Below are positions 32,840 through 48,300 of a stretch of DNA of 64,000 bases, one piece after another (position 1 is the stretch's first letter; every line of letters starts with the position of its first letter). Both the position numbers and the translations under genes were made by a program. Origin of the DNA: Actinernus sp. WN-2022 (Eukaryota > Cnidaria > Anthozoa > Actiniaria > Actinernidae). The notes below the pieces were generated by a model. That model searched no databases. It was not told the DNA's origin and saw only the letters and a list, made by a program, of their open reading frames with translations. Location: assembly GCA_030867875.1 (NCBI GenBank), contig JAOWCC010000744.1, forward strand, positions 1,302,001-1,366,000, written 5' to 3'.

Positions 32840-34849
32840 CTATCCCATAATTTCCTTGTTTGAGATTTGGAATTTTTCGAGATTTTCTACCTTATCACCT
32901 TTTTCCAGTTGATCAACTAAAAGTGACATTTTGGGGTGTTTCCAATGCCCAGGTGCGGCTAAAACGCAGTCAACAGTTGTTCTATAGACAAAGACGGTTC
33001 TTTTGCAGCAAACCGCATTAAAATCCATCAAGATGTCGAGCAACAGCGGCCAGTTGAAACTGAAACGGTGCACATATTGAGGCATGTCAACACAAAAGGC
33101 GCCTTAGCAAGGTACACTCTTTTTGTGTTAACATGCCTCATCTTGTGTGGAATTCTCGATTTCCTCAGTTTAAAGCGCTGATAACTGATAGTCTAGGTTT
33201 CAATGGTTGTAAAATGACACTTGCTTCCATGTATAGCCTTTCTATCCCATAATTTCCTTGTTTGAGATTTGGAATTTTTCGAGATTTTCTACCTTATCAC
33301 CTTTTTCCAGTTGATCAACTAAAAGTGACATTTTGGGGTGTTTCCAATGCCCAGGTGCGGCTAAAACGCAGTCAACAGTTGTTCTATAGACAAAGACGGT
33401 TCTTTTGCTGCAAACCGCATTAAAATCCATCAAGATGTCGAGCAACAGCGGCCAGTTGAAACTGAAACGGTGCACATTTTGACGCATGTCAACACAAAAG
33501 GCGCCTTAGCAAGGTACACTCTTTTTGTGTTAACATGCCTCATCTTGTGTGGAATTCTCGATTTCCTCAGTTTAAAGCGCTGATAACTGATAGTCTAGGT
33601 TTCAATGGTTGTAAAATGACACTTGCTTCCATGTATAGCCTTTCTATCCCATAATTTCCTTGTTTGAGATTTGGAATTTTTCGAGATTTTCTACCTTATC
33701 ACCTTTTTCCAGTTGATCAACTAAAAGTGACATTTTGGGGTGTTTCCAATGCCCACGTGCGGCTAAAACGCAGTCAACAGTTGTTCTATAGACAAAGACG
33801 GTTCTTTTGCAGCAAACCGCATTAAAATCCATCAAGATGTCGAGCAACAGCGGCCAGTTGAAACTGAAACGGTGCACATATTGAGGCATGTCAACACAAA
33901 AGGCGCCTTAGCAAGGTACACTCTTTTTGTGTTAACATGCCTCATCTTGTGTGGAATTCTCGATTTCCTCAGTTTAAAGCGCTGATAACTGATAGTCTAG
34001 GTTTCAATGGTTGTAAAATGACACTTGCTTCCATGTATAGCCTTTCTATCCCATAATTTCCTTGTTTGAGATTTGGAATTTTTCGAGATTTTCTACCTTA
34101 TCACCTTTTTCCAGTTGATCAACTAAAAGTGACATTTTGGGGTGTTTCCAATGCCCAGGTGCGGCTAAAACGCAGTCAACAGTTGTTCTATAGACAAAGA
34201 CGGTTCTTTTGCTGCAAACCGCATTAAAATCCATCAAGATGTCGAGCAACAGCGGCCAGTTGAAACTGAAACGGTGCACATTTTGACGCATGTCAACACA
34301 AAAGGCGCCTTAGCAAGGTACACTCTTTTTGTGTTAACATGCCTCATCTTGTGTGGAATTCTCGATTTCCTCAGCTTAAAGCGCTGATAACTGATAGTCT
34401 AGGTTTCAATGGTTGTAAAATGACACTTGCTTCCATGTATAGCCTTTCTATCCCATAATTTCCTTGTTTGAGATTTGGAATTTTTCGAGATTTTCTACCT
34501 TATCACCTTTTTCCAGTTGATCAACTAAAAGTGACATTTTGGGGTGTTTCCAATGCCCACGTGCGGCTAAAACGCAGTCAACAGTTGTTCTATAGACAAA
34601 GACGGTTCTTTTGCTGCAAACCGCATTAAAATCCATCAAGATGTCGAGCAACAGCGGCCAGTTGAAACTGAAACGGTGCACATTTTGACGCATGTCAACA
34701 CAAAAGGCGCCTTAGCAAGGTACACTCTTTTTGTGTTAACATGCCTCATCTTGTGTGGAATTCTCGATTTCCTCAGTTTAAAGCGCTGATAACTGATAGT
34801 CTAGGTTTCAATGGTTGTAAAATGACACTTGCTTCCATGTATAGCCTTT
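32840..34849. repeat. 5-unit block, cassette-plus counterpart (2,010 bp)
   Basis: The order is L2, L4, L1, L4, L5. It differs from the preceding block in that its fifth unit has the cassette and the Asn4 codon. The rare spacer C recurs at 34375, which shows the two blocks share descent. Confidence 0.9.
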
Positions 34850-37800
34850 CTATCCCATAATTTCCTTGTTTGAGATTTGGAATTTTTCGAGATTTTCTAC
34901 CTTATCACCTTTTTCCAGTTGATCAACTAAAAGTGACATTTTGGGGTGTTTCCAATGCCCAGGTGCGGCTAAAACGCAGTCAACAGTTGTTCTATAGACA
35001 AAGACGGTTCTTTTGCAGCAAACCGCATTAAAATCCATCAAGATGTCGAGCAACAGCGGCCAGTTGAAACTGAAACGGTGCACATATTGAGGCATGTCAA
35101 CACAAAAGGCGCCTTAGCAAGGTACACTCTTTTTGTGTTAACATGCCTCATCTTGTGTGGAATTCTCGATTTCCTCAGTTTAAAGCGCTGATAACTGATA
35201 GTCTAGGTTTCAATGGTTGTAAAATGACACTTGCTTCCATGTATAGCCTTTCTATCCCATAATTTCCTTGTTTGAGATTTGGAATTTTTCGAGATTTTCT
35301 ACCTTATCACCTTTTTCCAGTTGATCAACTAAAAGTGACATTTTGGGGTGTTTCCAATGCCCAGGTGCGGCTAAAACGCAGTCAACAGTTGTTCTATAGA
35401 CAAAGACGGTTCTTTTGCAGCAAACCGCATTAAAATCCATCAAGATGTCGAGCAACAGCGGCCAGTTGAAACTGAAACGGTGCACATATTCTTGTGTGGA
35501 ATTCTCGATTTCCTCAGTTTAAAGCGCTGATAACTGATAGTCTAGGTTTCAATGGTTGTAAAATGACACTTGCTTCCATGTATAGCCTTTCTATCCCATA
35601 ATTTCCTTGTTTGAGATTTGGAATTTTTCGAGATTTTCTACCTTATCACCTTTTTCCAGTTGATCAACTAAAAGTGACATTTTGGGGTGTTTCCAATGCC
35701 CAGGTGCGGCTAAAACGCAGTCAACAGTTGTTCTATAGACAAAGACGGTTCTTTTGCAGCAAACCGCATTAAAATCCATCAAGATGTCGAGCAACAGCGG
35801 CCAGTTGAAACTGAAACGGTGCACATATTGAGGCATGTCAACACAAAAGGCGCCTTAGCAAGGTACACTCTTTTTGTGTTAACATGCCTCATCTTGTGTG
35901 GAATTCTCGATTTCCTCAGTTTAAAGCGCTGATAACTGATAGTCTAGGTTTCAATGGTTGTAAAATGACACTTGCTTCCATGTATAGCCTTTCTATCCCA
36001 TAATTTCCTTGTTTGAGATTTGGAATTTTTCGAGATTTTCTACCTTATCACCTTTTTCCAGTTGATCAACTAAAAGTGACATTTTGGGGTGTTTCCAATG
36101 CCCAGGTGCGGCTAAAACGCAGTCAACAGTTGTTCTATAGACAAAGACGGTTCTTTTGCAGCAAACCGCATTAAAATCCATCAAGATGTCGAGCAACAGC
36201 GGCCAGTTGAAACTGAAACGGTGCACATATTCTTGTGTGGAATTCTCGATTTCCTCAGTTTAAAGCGCTGATAACTGATAGTCTAGGTTTCAATGGTTGT
36301 AAAATGACACTTGCTTCCATGTATAGCCTTTCTATCCCATAATTTCCTTGTTTGAGATTTGGAATTTTTCGAGATTTTCTACCTTATCACCTTTTTCCAG
36401 TTGATCAACTAAAAGTGACATTTTGGGGTGTTTCCAATGCCCAGGTGCGGCTAAAACGCAGTCAACAGTTGTTCTATAGACAAAGACGGTTCTTTTGCAG
36501 CAAACCGCATTAAAATCCATCAAGATGTCGAGCAACAGCGGCCAGTTGAAACTGAAACGGTGCACATATTGAGGCATGTCAACACAAAAGGCGCCTTAGC
36601 AAGGTACACTCTTTTTGTGTTAACATGCCTCATCTTGTGTGGAATTCTCGATTTCCTCAGTTTAAAGCGCTGATAACTGATAGTCTAGGTTTCAATGGTT
36701 GTAAAATGACACTTGCTTCCATGTATAGCCTTTCTATCCCATAATTTCCTTGTTTGAGATTTGGAATTTTTCGAGATTTTCTACCTTATCACCTTTTTCC
36801 AGTTGATCAACTAAAAGTGACATTTTGGGGTGTTTCCAATGCCCACGTGCGGCTAAAACGCAGTCAACAGTTGTTCTATAGACAAAGACGGTTCTTTTGC
36901 TGCAAACCGCATTAAAATCCATCAAGATGTCGAGCAACAGCGGCCAGTTGAAACTGAAACGGTGCACATTTTGACGCATGTCAACACAAAAGGCGCCTTA
37001 GCAAGGTACACTCTTTTTGTGTTAACATGCCTCATCTTGTGTGGAATTCTCGATTTCCTCAGTTTAAAGCGCTGATAACTGATAGTCTAGGTTTCAATGG
37101 TTGTAAAATGACACTTGCTTCCATGTATAGCCTTTCTATCCCATAATTTCCTTGTTTGAGATTTGGAATTTTTCGAGATTTTCTACCTTATCACCTTTTT
37201 CCAGTTGATCAACTAAAAGTGACATTTTGGGGTGTTTCCAATGCCCACGTGCGGCTAAAACGCAGTCAACAGTTGTTCTATAGACAAAGACGGTTCTTTT
37301 GCAGCAAACCGCATTAAAATCCATCAAGATGTCGAGCAACAGCGGCCAGTTGAAACTGAAACGGTGCACATATTGAGGCATGTCAACACAAAAGGCGCCT
37401 TAGCAAGGTACACTCTTTTTGTGTTAACATGCCTCATCTTGTGTGGAATTCTCGATTTCCTCAGTTTAAAGCGCTGATAACTGATAGTCTAGGTTTCAAT
37501 GGTTGTAAAATGACACTTGCTTCCATGTATAGCCTTTCTATCCCATAATTTCCTTGTTTGAGATTTGGAATTTTTCGAGATTTTCTACCTTATCACCTTT
37601 TTCCAGTTGATCAACTAAAAGTGACATTTTGGGGTGTTTCCAATGCCCAGGTGCGGCTAAAACGCAGTCAACAGTTGTTCTATAGACAAAGACGGTTCTT
37701 TTGCTGCAAACCGCATTAAAATCCATCAAGATGTCGAGCAACAGCGGCCAGTTGAAACTGAAACGGTGCACATTTTGACGCATGTCAACACAAAAGGCGC

Positions 37801-39547
37801 CTTAGCAAGGTACACTCTTTTTGTGTTAACATGCCTCATCTTGTGTGGAATTCTCGATTTCCTCAGTTTAAAGCGCTGATAACTGATAGTCTAGGTTTCA
37901 ATGGTTGTAAAATGACACTTGCTTCCATGTATAGCCTTTCTATCCCATAATTTCCTTGTTTGAGATTTGGAATTTTTCGAGATTTTCTACCTTATCACCT
38001 TTTTCCAGTTGATCAACTAAAAGTGACATTTTGGGGTGTTTCCAATGCCCAGGTGCGGCTAAAACGCAGTCAACAGTTGTTCTATAGACAAAGACGGTTC
38101 TTTTGCTGCAAACCGCATTAAAATCCATCAAGATGTCGAGCAACAGCGGCCAGTTGAAACTGAAACGGTGCACATTTTGACGCATGTCAACACAAAAGGC
38201 GCCTTAGCAAGGTACACTCTTTTTGTGTTAACATGCCTCATCTTGTGTGGAATTCTCGATTTCCTCAGTTTAAAGCGCTGATAACTGATAGTCTAGGTTT
38301 CAATGGTTGTAAAATGACACTTGCTTCCATGTATAGCCTTTCTATCCCATAATTTCCTTGTTTGAGATTTGGAATTTTTCGAGATTTTCTACCTTATCAC
38401 CTTTTTCCAGTTGATCAACTAAAAGTGACATTTTGGGGTGTTTCCAATGCCCACGTGCGGCTAAAACGCAGTCAACAGTTGTTCTATAGACAAAGACGGT
38501 TCTTTTGCAGCAAACCGCATTAAAATCCATCAAGATGTCGAGCAACAGCGGCCAGTTGAAACTGAAACGGTGCACATATTGAGGCATGTCAACACAAAAG
38601 GCGCCTTAGCAAGGTACACTCTTTTTGTGTTAACATGCCTCATCTTGTGTGGAATTCTCGATTTCCTCAGTTTAAAGCGCTGATAACTGATAGTCTAGGT
38701 TTCAATGGTTGTAAAATGACACTTGCTTCCATGTATAGCCTTTCTATCCCATAATTTCCTTGTTTGAGATTTGGAATTTTTCGAGATTTTCTACCTTATC
38801 ACCTTTTTCCAGTTGATCAACTAAAAGTGACATTTTGGGGTGTTTCCAATGCCCAGGTGCGGCTAAAACGCAGTCAACAGTTGTTCTATAGACAAAGACG
38901 GTTCTTTTGCTGCAAACCGCATTAAAATCCATCAAGATGTCGAGCAACAGCGGCCAGTTGAAACTGAAACGGTGCACATTTTGACGCATGTCAACACAAA
39001 AGGCGCCTTAGCAAGGTACACTCTTTTTGTGTTAACATGCCTCATCTTGTGTGGAATTCTCGATTTCCTCAGCTTAAAGCGCTGATAACTGATAGTCTAG
39101 GTTTCAATGGTTGTAAAATGACACTTGCTTCCATGTATAGCCTTTCTATCCCATAATTTCCTTGTTTGAGATTTGGAATTTTTCGAGATTTTCTACCTTA
39201 TCACCTTTTTCCAGTTGATCAACTAAAAGTGACATTTTGGGGTGTTTCCAATGCCCACGTGCGGCTAAAACGCAGTCAACAGTTGTTCTATAGACAAAGA
39301 CGGTTCTTTTGCTGCAAACCGCATTAAAATCCATCAAGATGTCGAGCAACAGCGGCCAGTTGAAACTGAAACGGTGCACATTTTGACGCATGTCAACACA
39401 AAAGGCGCCTTAGCAAGGTACACTCTTTTTGTGTTAACATGCCTCATCTTGTGTGGAATTCTCGATTTCCTCAGTTTAAAGCGCTGATAACTGATAGTCT
39501 AGGTTTCAATGGTTGTAAAATGACACTTGCTTCCATGTATAGCCTTT
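34850..39547. repeat. 12-unit block (4,698 bp)
   Basis: The order is L2, S1, L2, S1, L2, L5, L1, L4, L4, L1, L4, L5. The leading L2-S1-L2-S1-L2 (34850-36733) is repeated at 39548-41431. The last L5 again carries the rare spacer C (39073); the L5 at 36734 does not. Confidence 0.88.
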
Positions 39548-42500
39548 CTATCCCATAATTTCCTTGTTTGAGATTTGGAATTTTTCGAGATTTTCTACCT
39601 TATCACCTTTTTCCAGTTGATCAACTAAAAGTGACATTTTGGGGTGTTTCCAATGCCCAGGTGCGGCTAAAACGCAGTCAACAGTTGTTCTATAGACAAA
39701 GACGGTTCTTTTGCAGCAAACCGCATTAAAATCCATCAAGATGTCGAGCAACAGCGGCCAGTTGAAACTGAAACGGTGCACATATTGAGGCATGTCAACA
39801 CAAAAGGCGCCTTAGCAAGGTACACTCTTTTTGTGTTAACATGCCTCATCTTGTGTGGAATTCTCGATTTCCTCAGTTTAAAGCGCTGATAACTGATAGT
39901 CTAGGTTTCAATGGTTGTAAAATGACACTTGCTTCCATGTATAGCCTTTCTATCCCATAATTTCCTTGTTTGAGATTTGGAATTTTTCGAGATTTTCTAC
40001 CTTATCACCTTTTTCCAGTTGATCAACTAAAAGTGACATTTTGGGGTGTTTCCAATGCCCAGGTGCGGCTAAAACGCAGTCAACAGTTGTTCTATAGACA
40101 AAGACGGTTCTTTTGCAGCAAACCGCATTAAAATCCATCAAGATGTCGAGCAACAGCGGCCAGTTGAAACTGAAACGGTGCACATATTCTTGTGTGGAAT
40201 TCTCGATTTCCTCAGTTTAAAGCGCTGATAACTGATAGTCTAGGTTTCAATGGTTGTAAAATGACACTTGCTTCCATGTATAGCCTTTCTATCCCATAAT
40301 TTCCTTGTTTGAGATTTGGAATTTTTCGAGATTTTCTACCTTATCACCTTTTTCCAGTTGATCAACTAAAAGTGACATTTTGGGGTGTTTCCAATGCCCA
40401 GGTGCGGCTAAAACGCAGTCAACAGTTGTTCTATAGACAAAGACGGTTCTTTTGCAGCAAACCGCATTAAAATCCATCAAGATGTCGAGCAACAGCGGCC
40501 AGTTGAAACTGAAACGGTGCACATATTGAGGCATGTCAACACAAAAGGCGCCTTAGCAAGGTACACTCTTTTTGTGTTAACATGCCTCATCTTGTGTGGA
40601 ATTCTCGATTTCCTCAGTTTAAAGCGCTGATAACTGATAGTCTAGGTTTCAATGGTTGTAAAATGACACTTGCTTCCATGTATAGCCTTTCTATCCCATA
40701 ATTTCCTTGTTTGAGATTTGGAATTTTTCGAGATTTTCTACCTTATCACCTTTTTCCAGTTGATCAACTAAAAGTGACATTTTGGGGTGTTTCCAATGCC
40801 CAGGTGCGGCTAAAACGCAGTCAACAGTTGTTCTATAGACAAAGACGGTTCTTTTGCAGCAAACCGCATTAAAATCCATCAAGATGTCGAGCAACAGCGG
40901 CCAGTTGAAACTGAAACGGTGCACATATTCTTGTGTGGAATTCTCGATTTCCTCAGTTTAAAGCGCTGATAACTGATAGTCTAGGTTTCAATGGTTGTAA
41001 AATGACACTTGCTTCCATGTATAGCCTTTCTATCCCATAATTTCCTTGTTTGAGATTTGGAATTTTTCGAGATTTTCTACCTTATCACCTTTTTCCAGTT
41101 GATCAACTAAAAGTGACATTTTGGGGTGTTTCCAATGCCCAGGTGCGGCTAAAACGCAGTCAACAGTTGTTCTATAGACAAAGACGGTTCTTTTGCAGCA
41201 AACCGCATTAAAATCCATCAAGATGTCGAGCAACAGCGGCCAGTTGAAACTGAAACGGTGCACATATTGAGGCATGTCAACACAAAAGGCGCCTTAGCAA
41301 GGTACACTCTTTTTGTGTTAACATGCCTCATCTTGTGTGGAATTCTCGATTTCCTCAGTTTAAAGCGCTGATAACTGATAGTCTAGGTTTCAATGGTTGT
41401 AAAATGACACTTGCTTCCATGTATAGCCTTTCTATCCCATAATTTCCTTGTTTGAGATTTGGAATTTTTCGAGATTTTCTACCTTATCACCTTTTTCCAG
41501 TTGATCAACTAAAAGTGACATTTTGGGGTGTTTCCAATGCCCACGTGCGGCTAAAACGCAGTCAACAGTTGTTCTATAGACAAAGACGGTTCTTTTGCAG
41601 CAAACCGCATTAAAATCCATCAAGATGTCGAGCAACAGCGGCCAGTTGAAACTGAAACGGTGCACATATTGAGGCATGTCAACACAAAAGGCGCCTTAGC
41701 AAGGTACACTCTTTTTGTGTTAACATGCCTCATCTTGTGTGGAATTCTCGATTTCCTCAGTTTAAAGCGCTGATAACTGATAGTCTAGGTTTCAATGGTT
41801 GTAAAATGACACTTGCTTCCATGTATAGCCTTTCTATCCCATAATTTCCTTGTTTGAGATTTGGAATTTTTCGAGATTTTCTACCTTATCACCTTTTTCC
41901 AGTTGATCAACTAAAAGTGACATTTTGGGGTGTTTCCAATGCCCAGGTGCGGCTAAAACGCAGTCAACAGTTGTTCTATAGACAAAGACGGTTCTTTTGC
42001 AGCAAACCGCATTAAAATCCATCAAGATGTCGAGCAACAGCGGCCAGTTGAAACTGAAACGGTGCACATATTGAGGCATGTCAACACAAAAGGCGCCTTA
42101 GCAAGGTACACTCTTTTTGTGTTAACATGCCTCATCTTGTGTGGAATTCTCGATTTCCTCAGTTTAAAGCGCTGATAACTGATAGTCTAGGTTTCAATGG
42201 TTGTAAAATGACACTTGCTTCCATGTATAGCCTTTCTATCCCATAATTTCCTTGTTTGAGATTTGGAATTTTTCGAGATTTTCTACCTTATCACCTTTTT
42301 CCAGTTGATCAACTAAAAGTGACATTTTGGGGTGTTTCCAATGCCCAGGTGCGGCTAAAACGCAGTCAACAGTTGTTCTATAGACAAAGACGGTTCTTTT
42401 GCTGCAAACCGCATTAAAATCCATCAAGATGTCGAGCAACAGCGGCCAGTTGAAACTGAAACGGTGCACATTTTGACGCATGTCAACACAAAAGGCGCCT

Positions 42501-45325
42501 TAGCAAGGTACACTCTTTTTGTGTTAACATGCCTCATCTTGTGTGGAATTCTCGATTTCCTCAGTTTAAAGCGCTGATAACTGATAGTCTAGGTTTCAAT
42601 GGTTGTAAAATGACACTTGCTTCCATGTATAGCCTTTCTATCCCATAATTTCCTTGTTTGAGATTTGGAATTTTTCGAGATTTTCTACCTTATCACCTTT
42701 TTCCAGTTGATCAACTAAAAGTGACATTTTGGGGTGTTTCCAATGCCCACGTGCGGCTAAAACGCAGTCAACAGTTGTTCTATAGACAAAGACGGTTCTT
42801 TTGCAGCAAACCGCATTAAAATCCATCAAGATGTCGAGCAACAGCGGCCAGTTGAAACTGAAACGGTGCACATATTGAGGCATGTCAACACAAAAGGCGC
42901 CTTAGCAAGGTACACTCTTTTTGTGTTAACATGCCTCATCTTGTGTGGAATTCTCGATTTCCTCAGTTTAAAGCGCTGATAACTGATAGTCTAGGTTTCA
43001 ATGGTTGTAAAATGACACTTGCTTCCATGTATAGCCTTTCTATCCCATAATTTCCTTGTTTGAGATTTGGAATTTTTCGAGATTTTCTACCTTATCACCT
43101 TTTTCCAGTTGATCAACTAAAAGTGACATTTTGGGGTGTTTCCAATGCCCAGGTGCGGCTAAAACGCAGTCAACAGTTGTTCTATAGACAAAGACGGTTC
43201 TTTTGCAGCAAACCGCATTAAAATCCATCAAGATGTCGAGCAACAGCGGCCAGTTGAAACTGAAACGGTGCACATATTGAGGCATGTCAACACAAAAGGC
43301 GCCTTAGCAAGGTACACTCTTTTTGTGTTAACATGCCTCATCTTGTGTGGAATTCTCGATTTCCTCAGTTTAAAGCGCTGATAACTGATAGTCTAGGTTT
43401 CAATGGTTGTAAAATGACACTTGCTTCCATGTATAGCCTTTCTATCCCATAATTTCCTTGTTTGAGATTTGGAATTTTTCGAGATTTTCTACCTTATCAC
43501 CTTTTTCCAGTTGATCAACTAAAAGTGACATTTTGGGGTGTTTCCAATGCCCAGGTGCGGCTAAAACGCAGTCAACAGTTGTTCTATAGACAAAGACGGT
43601 TCTTTTGCAGCAAACCGCATTAAAATCCATCAAGATGTCGAGCAACAGCGGCCAGTTGAAACTGAAACGGTGCACATATTCTTGTGTGGAATTCTCGATT
43701 TCCTCAGTTTAAAGCGCTGATAACTGATAGTCTAGGTTTCAATGGTTGTAAAATGACACTTGCTTCCATGTATAGCCTTTCTATCCCATAATTTCCTTGT
43801 TTGAGATTTGGAATTTTTCGAGATTTTCTACCTTATCACCTTTTTCCAGTTGATCAACTAAAAGTGACATTTTGGGGTGTTTCCAATGCCCAGGTGCGGC
43901 TAAAACGCAGTCAACAGTTGTTCTATAGACAAAGACGGTTCTTTTGCTGCAAACCGCATTAAAATCCATCAAGATGTCGAGCAACAGCGGCCAGTTGAAA
44001 CTGAAACGGTGCACATTTTGACGCATGTCAACACAAAAGGCGCCTTAGCAAGGTACACTCTTTTTGTGTTAACATGCCTCATCTTGTGTGGAATTCTCGA
44101 TTTCCTCAGTTTAAAGCGCTGATAACTGATAGTCTAGGTTTCAATGGTTGTAAAATGACACTTGCTTCCATGTATAGCCTTTCTATCCCATAATTTCCTT
44201 GTTTGAGATTTGGAATTTTTCGAGATTTTCTACCTTATCACCTTTTTCCAGTTGATCAACTAAAAGTGACATTTTGGGGTGTTTCCAATGCCCACGTGCG
44301 GCTAAAACGCAGTCAACAGTTGTTCTATAGACAAAGACGGTTCTTTTGCAGCAAACCGCATTAAAATCCATCAAGATGTCGAGCAACAGCGGCCAGTTGA
44401 AACTGAAACGGTGCACATATTGAGGCATGTCAACACAAAAGGCGCCTTAGCAAGGTACACTCTTTTTGTGTTAACATGCCTCATCTTGTGTGGAATTCTC
44501 GATTTCCTCAGTTTAAAGCGCTGATAACTGATAGTCTAGGTTTCAATGGTTGTAAAATGACACTTGCTTCCATGTATAGCCTTTCTATCCCATAATTTCC
44601 TTGTTTGAGATTTGGAATTTTTCGAGATTTTCTACCTTATCACCTTTTTCCAGTTGATCAACTAAAAGTGACATTTTGGGGTGTTTCCAATGCCCAGGTG
44701 CGGCTAAAACGCAGTCAACAGTTGTTCTATAGACAAAGACGGTTCTTTTGCAGCAAACCGCATTAAAATCCATCAAGATGTCGAGCAACAGCGGCCAGTT
44801 GAAACTGAAACGGTGCACATATTGAGGCATGTCAACACAAAAGGCGCCTTAGCAAGGTACACTCTTTTTGTGTTAACATGCCTCATCTTGTGTGGAATTC
44901 TCGATTTCCTCAGTTTAAAGCGCTGATAACTGATAGTCTAGGTTTCAATGGTTGTAAAATGACACTTGCTTCCATGTATAGCCTTTCTATCCCATAATTT
45001 CCTTGTTTGAGATTTGGAATTTTTCGAGATTTTCTACCTTATCACCTTTTTCCAGTTGATCAACTAAAAGTGACATTTTGGGGTGTTTCCAATGCCCAGG
45101 TGCGGCTAAAACGCAGTCAACAGTTGTTCTATAGACAAAGACGGTTCTTTTGCAGCAAACCGCATTAAAATCCATCAAGATGTCGAGCAACAGCGGCCAG
45201 TTGAAACTGAAACGGTGCACATATTCTTGTGTGGAATTCTCGATTTCCTCAGTTTAAAGCGCTGATAACTGATAGTCTAGGTTTCAATGGTTGTAAAATG
45301 ACACTTGCTTCCATGTATAGCCTTT
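39548..45325. repeat. 15-unit mixed block
   Basis: The order is L2, S1, L2, S1, L2, L1, L2, L4, L1, L2, S1, L4, L1, L2, S1. It opens as the previous block does, then alternates without a clean longer period. Confidence 0.88.
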
Positions 45326-48300
45326 CTATCCCATAATTTCCTTGTTTGAGATTTGGAATTTTTCGAGATTTTCTACCTTATCACCTTTTTCCAGTTGATC
45401 AACTAAAAGTGACATTTTGGGGTGTTTCCAATGCCCAGGTGCGGCTAAAACGCAGTCAACAGTTGTTCTATAGACAAAGACGGTTCTTTTGCAGCAAACC
45501 GCATTAAAATCCATCAAGATGTCGAGCAACAGCGGCCAGTTGAAACTGAAACGGTGCACATATTGAGGCATGTCAACACAAAAGGCGCCTTAGCAAGGTA
45601 CACTCTTTTTGTGTTAACATGCCTCATCTTGTGTGGAATTCTCGATTTCCTCAGTTTAAAGCGCTGATAACTGATAGTCTAGGTTTCAATGGTTGTAAAA
45701 TGACACTTGCTTCCATGTATAGCCTTTCTATCCCATAATTTCCTTGTTTGAGATTTGGAATTTTTCGAGATTTTCTACCTTATCACCTTTTTCCAGTTGA
45801 TCAACTAAAAGTGACATTTTGGGGTGTTTCCAATGCCCACGTGCGGCTAAAACGCAGTCAACAGTTGTTCTATAGACAAAGACGGTTCTTTTGCAGCAAA
45901 CCGCATTAAAATCCATCAAGATGTCGAGCAACAGCGGCCAGTTGAAACTGAAACGGTGCACATATTGAGGCATGTCAACACAAAAGGCGCCTTAGCAAGG
46001 TACACTCTTTTTGTGTTAACATGCCTCATCTTGTGTGGAATTCTCGATTTCCTCAGTTTAAAGCGCTGATAACTGATAGTCTAGGTTTCAATGGTTGTAA
46101 AATGACACTTGCTTCCATGTATAGCCTTTCTATCCCATAATTTCCTTGTTTGAGATTTGGAATTTTTCGAGATTTTCTACCTTATCACCTTTTTCCAGTT
46201 GATCAACTAAAAGTGACATTTTGGGGTGTTTCCAATGCCCAGGTGCGGCTAAAACGCAGTCAACAGTTGTTCTATAGACAAAGACGGTTCTTTTGCAGCA
46301 AACCGCATTAAAATCCATCAAGATGTCGAGCAACAGCGGCCAGTTGAAACTGAAACGGTGCACATATTCTTGTGTGGAATTCTCGATTTCCTCAGTTTAA
46401 AGCGCTGATAACTGATAGTCTAGGTTTCAATGGTTGTAAAATGACACTTGCTTCCATGTATAGCCTTTCTATCCCATAATTTCCTTGTTTGAGATTTGGA
46501 ATTTTTCGAGATTTTCTACCTTATCACCTTTTTCCAGTTGATCAACTAAAAGTGACATTTTGGGGTGTTTCCAATGCCCAGGTGCGGCTAAAACGCAGTC
46601 AACAGTTGTTCTATAGACAAAGACGGTTCTTTTGCAGCAAACCGCATTAAAATCCATCAAGATGTCGAGCAACAGCGGCCAGTTGAAACTGAAACGGTGC
46701 ACATATTGAGGCATGTCAACACAAAAGGCGCCTTAGCAAGGTACACTCTTTTTGTGTTAACATGCCTCATCTTGTGTGGAATTCTCGATTTCCTCAGTTT
46801 AAAGCGCTGATAACTGATAGTCTAGGTTTCAATGGTTGTAAAATGACACTTGCTTCCATGTATAGCCTTTCTATCCCATAATTTCCTTGTTTGAGATTTG
46901 GAATTTTTCGAGATTTTCTACCTTATCACCTTTTTCCAGTTGATCAACTAAAAGTGACATTTTGGGGTGTTTCCAATGCCCACGTGCGGCTAAAACGCAG
47001 TCAACAGTTGTTCTATAGACAAAGACGGTTCTTTTGCAGCAAACCGCATTAAAATCCATCAAGATGTCGAGCAACAGCGGCCAGTTGAAACTGAAACGGT
47101 GCACATATTGAGGCATGTCAACACAAAAGGCGCCTTAGCAAGGTACACTCTTTTTGTGTTAACATGCCTCATCTTGTGTGGAATTCTCGATTTCCTCAGT
47201 TTAAAGCGCTGATAACTGATAGTCTAGGTTTCAATGGTTGTAAAATGACACTTGCTTCCATGTATAGCCTTTCTATCCCATAATTTCCTTGTTTGAGATT
47301 TGGAATTTTTCGAGATTTTCTACCTTATCACCTTTTTCCAGTTGATCAACTAAAAGTGACATTTTGGGGTGTTTCCAATGCCCACGTGCGGCTAAAACGC
47401 AGTCAACAGTTGTTCTATAGACAAAGACGGTTCTTTTGCAGCAAACCGCATTAAAATCCATCAAGATGTCGAGCAACAGCGGCCAGTTGAAACTGAAACG
47501 GTGCACATATTGAGGCATGTCAACACAAAAGGCGCCTTAGCAAGGTACACTCTTTTTGTGTTAACATGCCTCATCTTGTGTGGAATTCTCGATTTCCTCA
47601 GTTTAAAGCGCTGATAACTGATAGTCTAGGTTTCAATGGTTGTAAAATGACACTTGCTTCCATGTATAGCCTTTCTATCCCATAATTTCCTTGTTTGAGA
47701 TTTGGAATTTTTCGAGATTTTCTACCTTATCACCTTTTTCCAGTTGATCAACTAAAAGTGACATTTTGGGGTGTTTCCAATGCCCAGGTGCGGCTAAAAC
47801 GCAGTCAACAGTTGTTCTATAGACAAAGACGGTTCTTTTGCAGCAAACCGCATTAAAATCCATCAAGATGTCGAGCAACAGCGGCCAGTTGAAACTGAAA
47901 CGGTGCACATATTCTTGTGTGGAATTCTCGATTTCCTCAGTTTAAAGCGCTGATAACTGATAGTCTAGGTTTCAATGGTTGTAAAATGACACTTGCTTCC
48001 ATGTATAGCCTTTCTATCCCATAATTTCCTTGTTTGAGATTTGGAATTTTTCGAGATTTTCTACCTTATCACCTTTTTCCAGTTGATCAACTAAAAGTGA
48101 CATTTTGGGGTGTTTCCAATGCCCAGGTGCGGCTAAAACGCAGTCAACAGTTGTTCTATAGACAAAGACGGTTCTTTTGCAGCAAACCGCATTAAAATCC
48201 ATCAAGATGTCGAGCAACAGCGGCCAGTTGAAACTGAAACGGTGCACATATTGAGGCATGTCAACACAAAAGGCGCCTTAGCAAGGTACACTCTTTTTGT

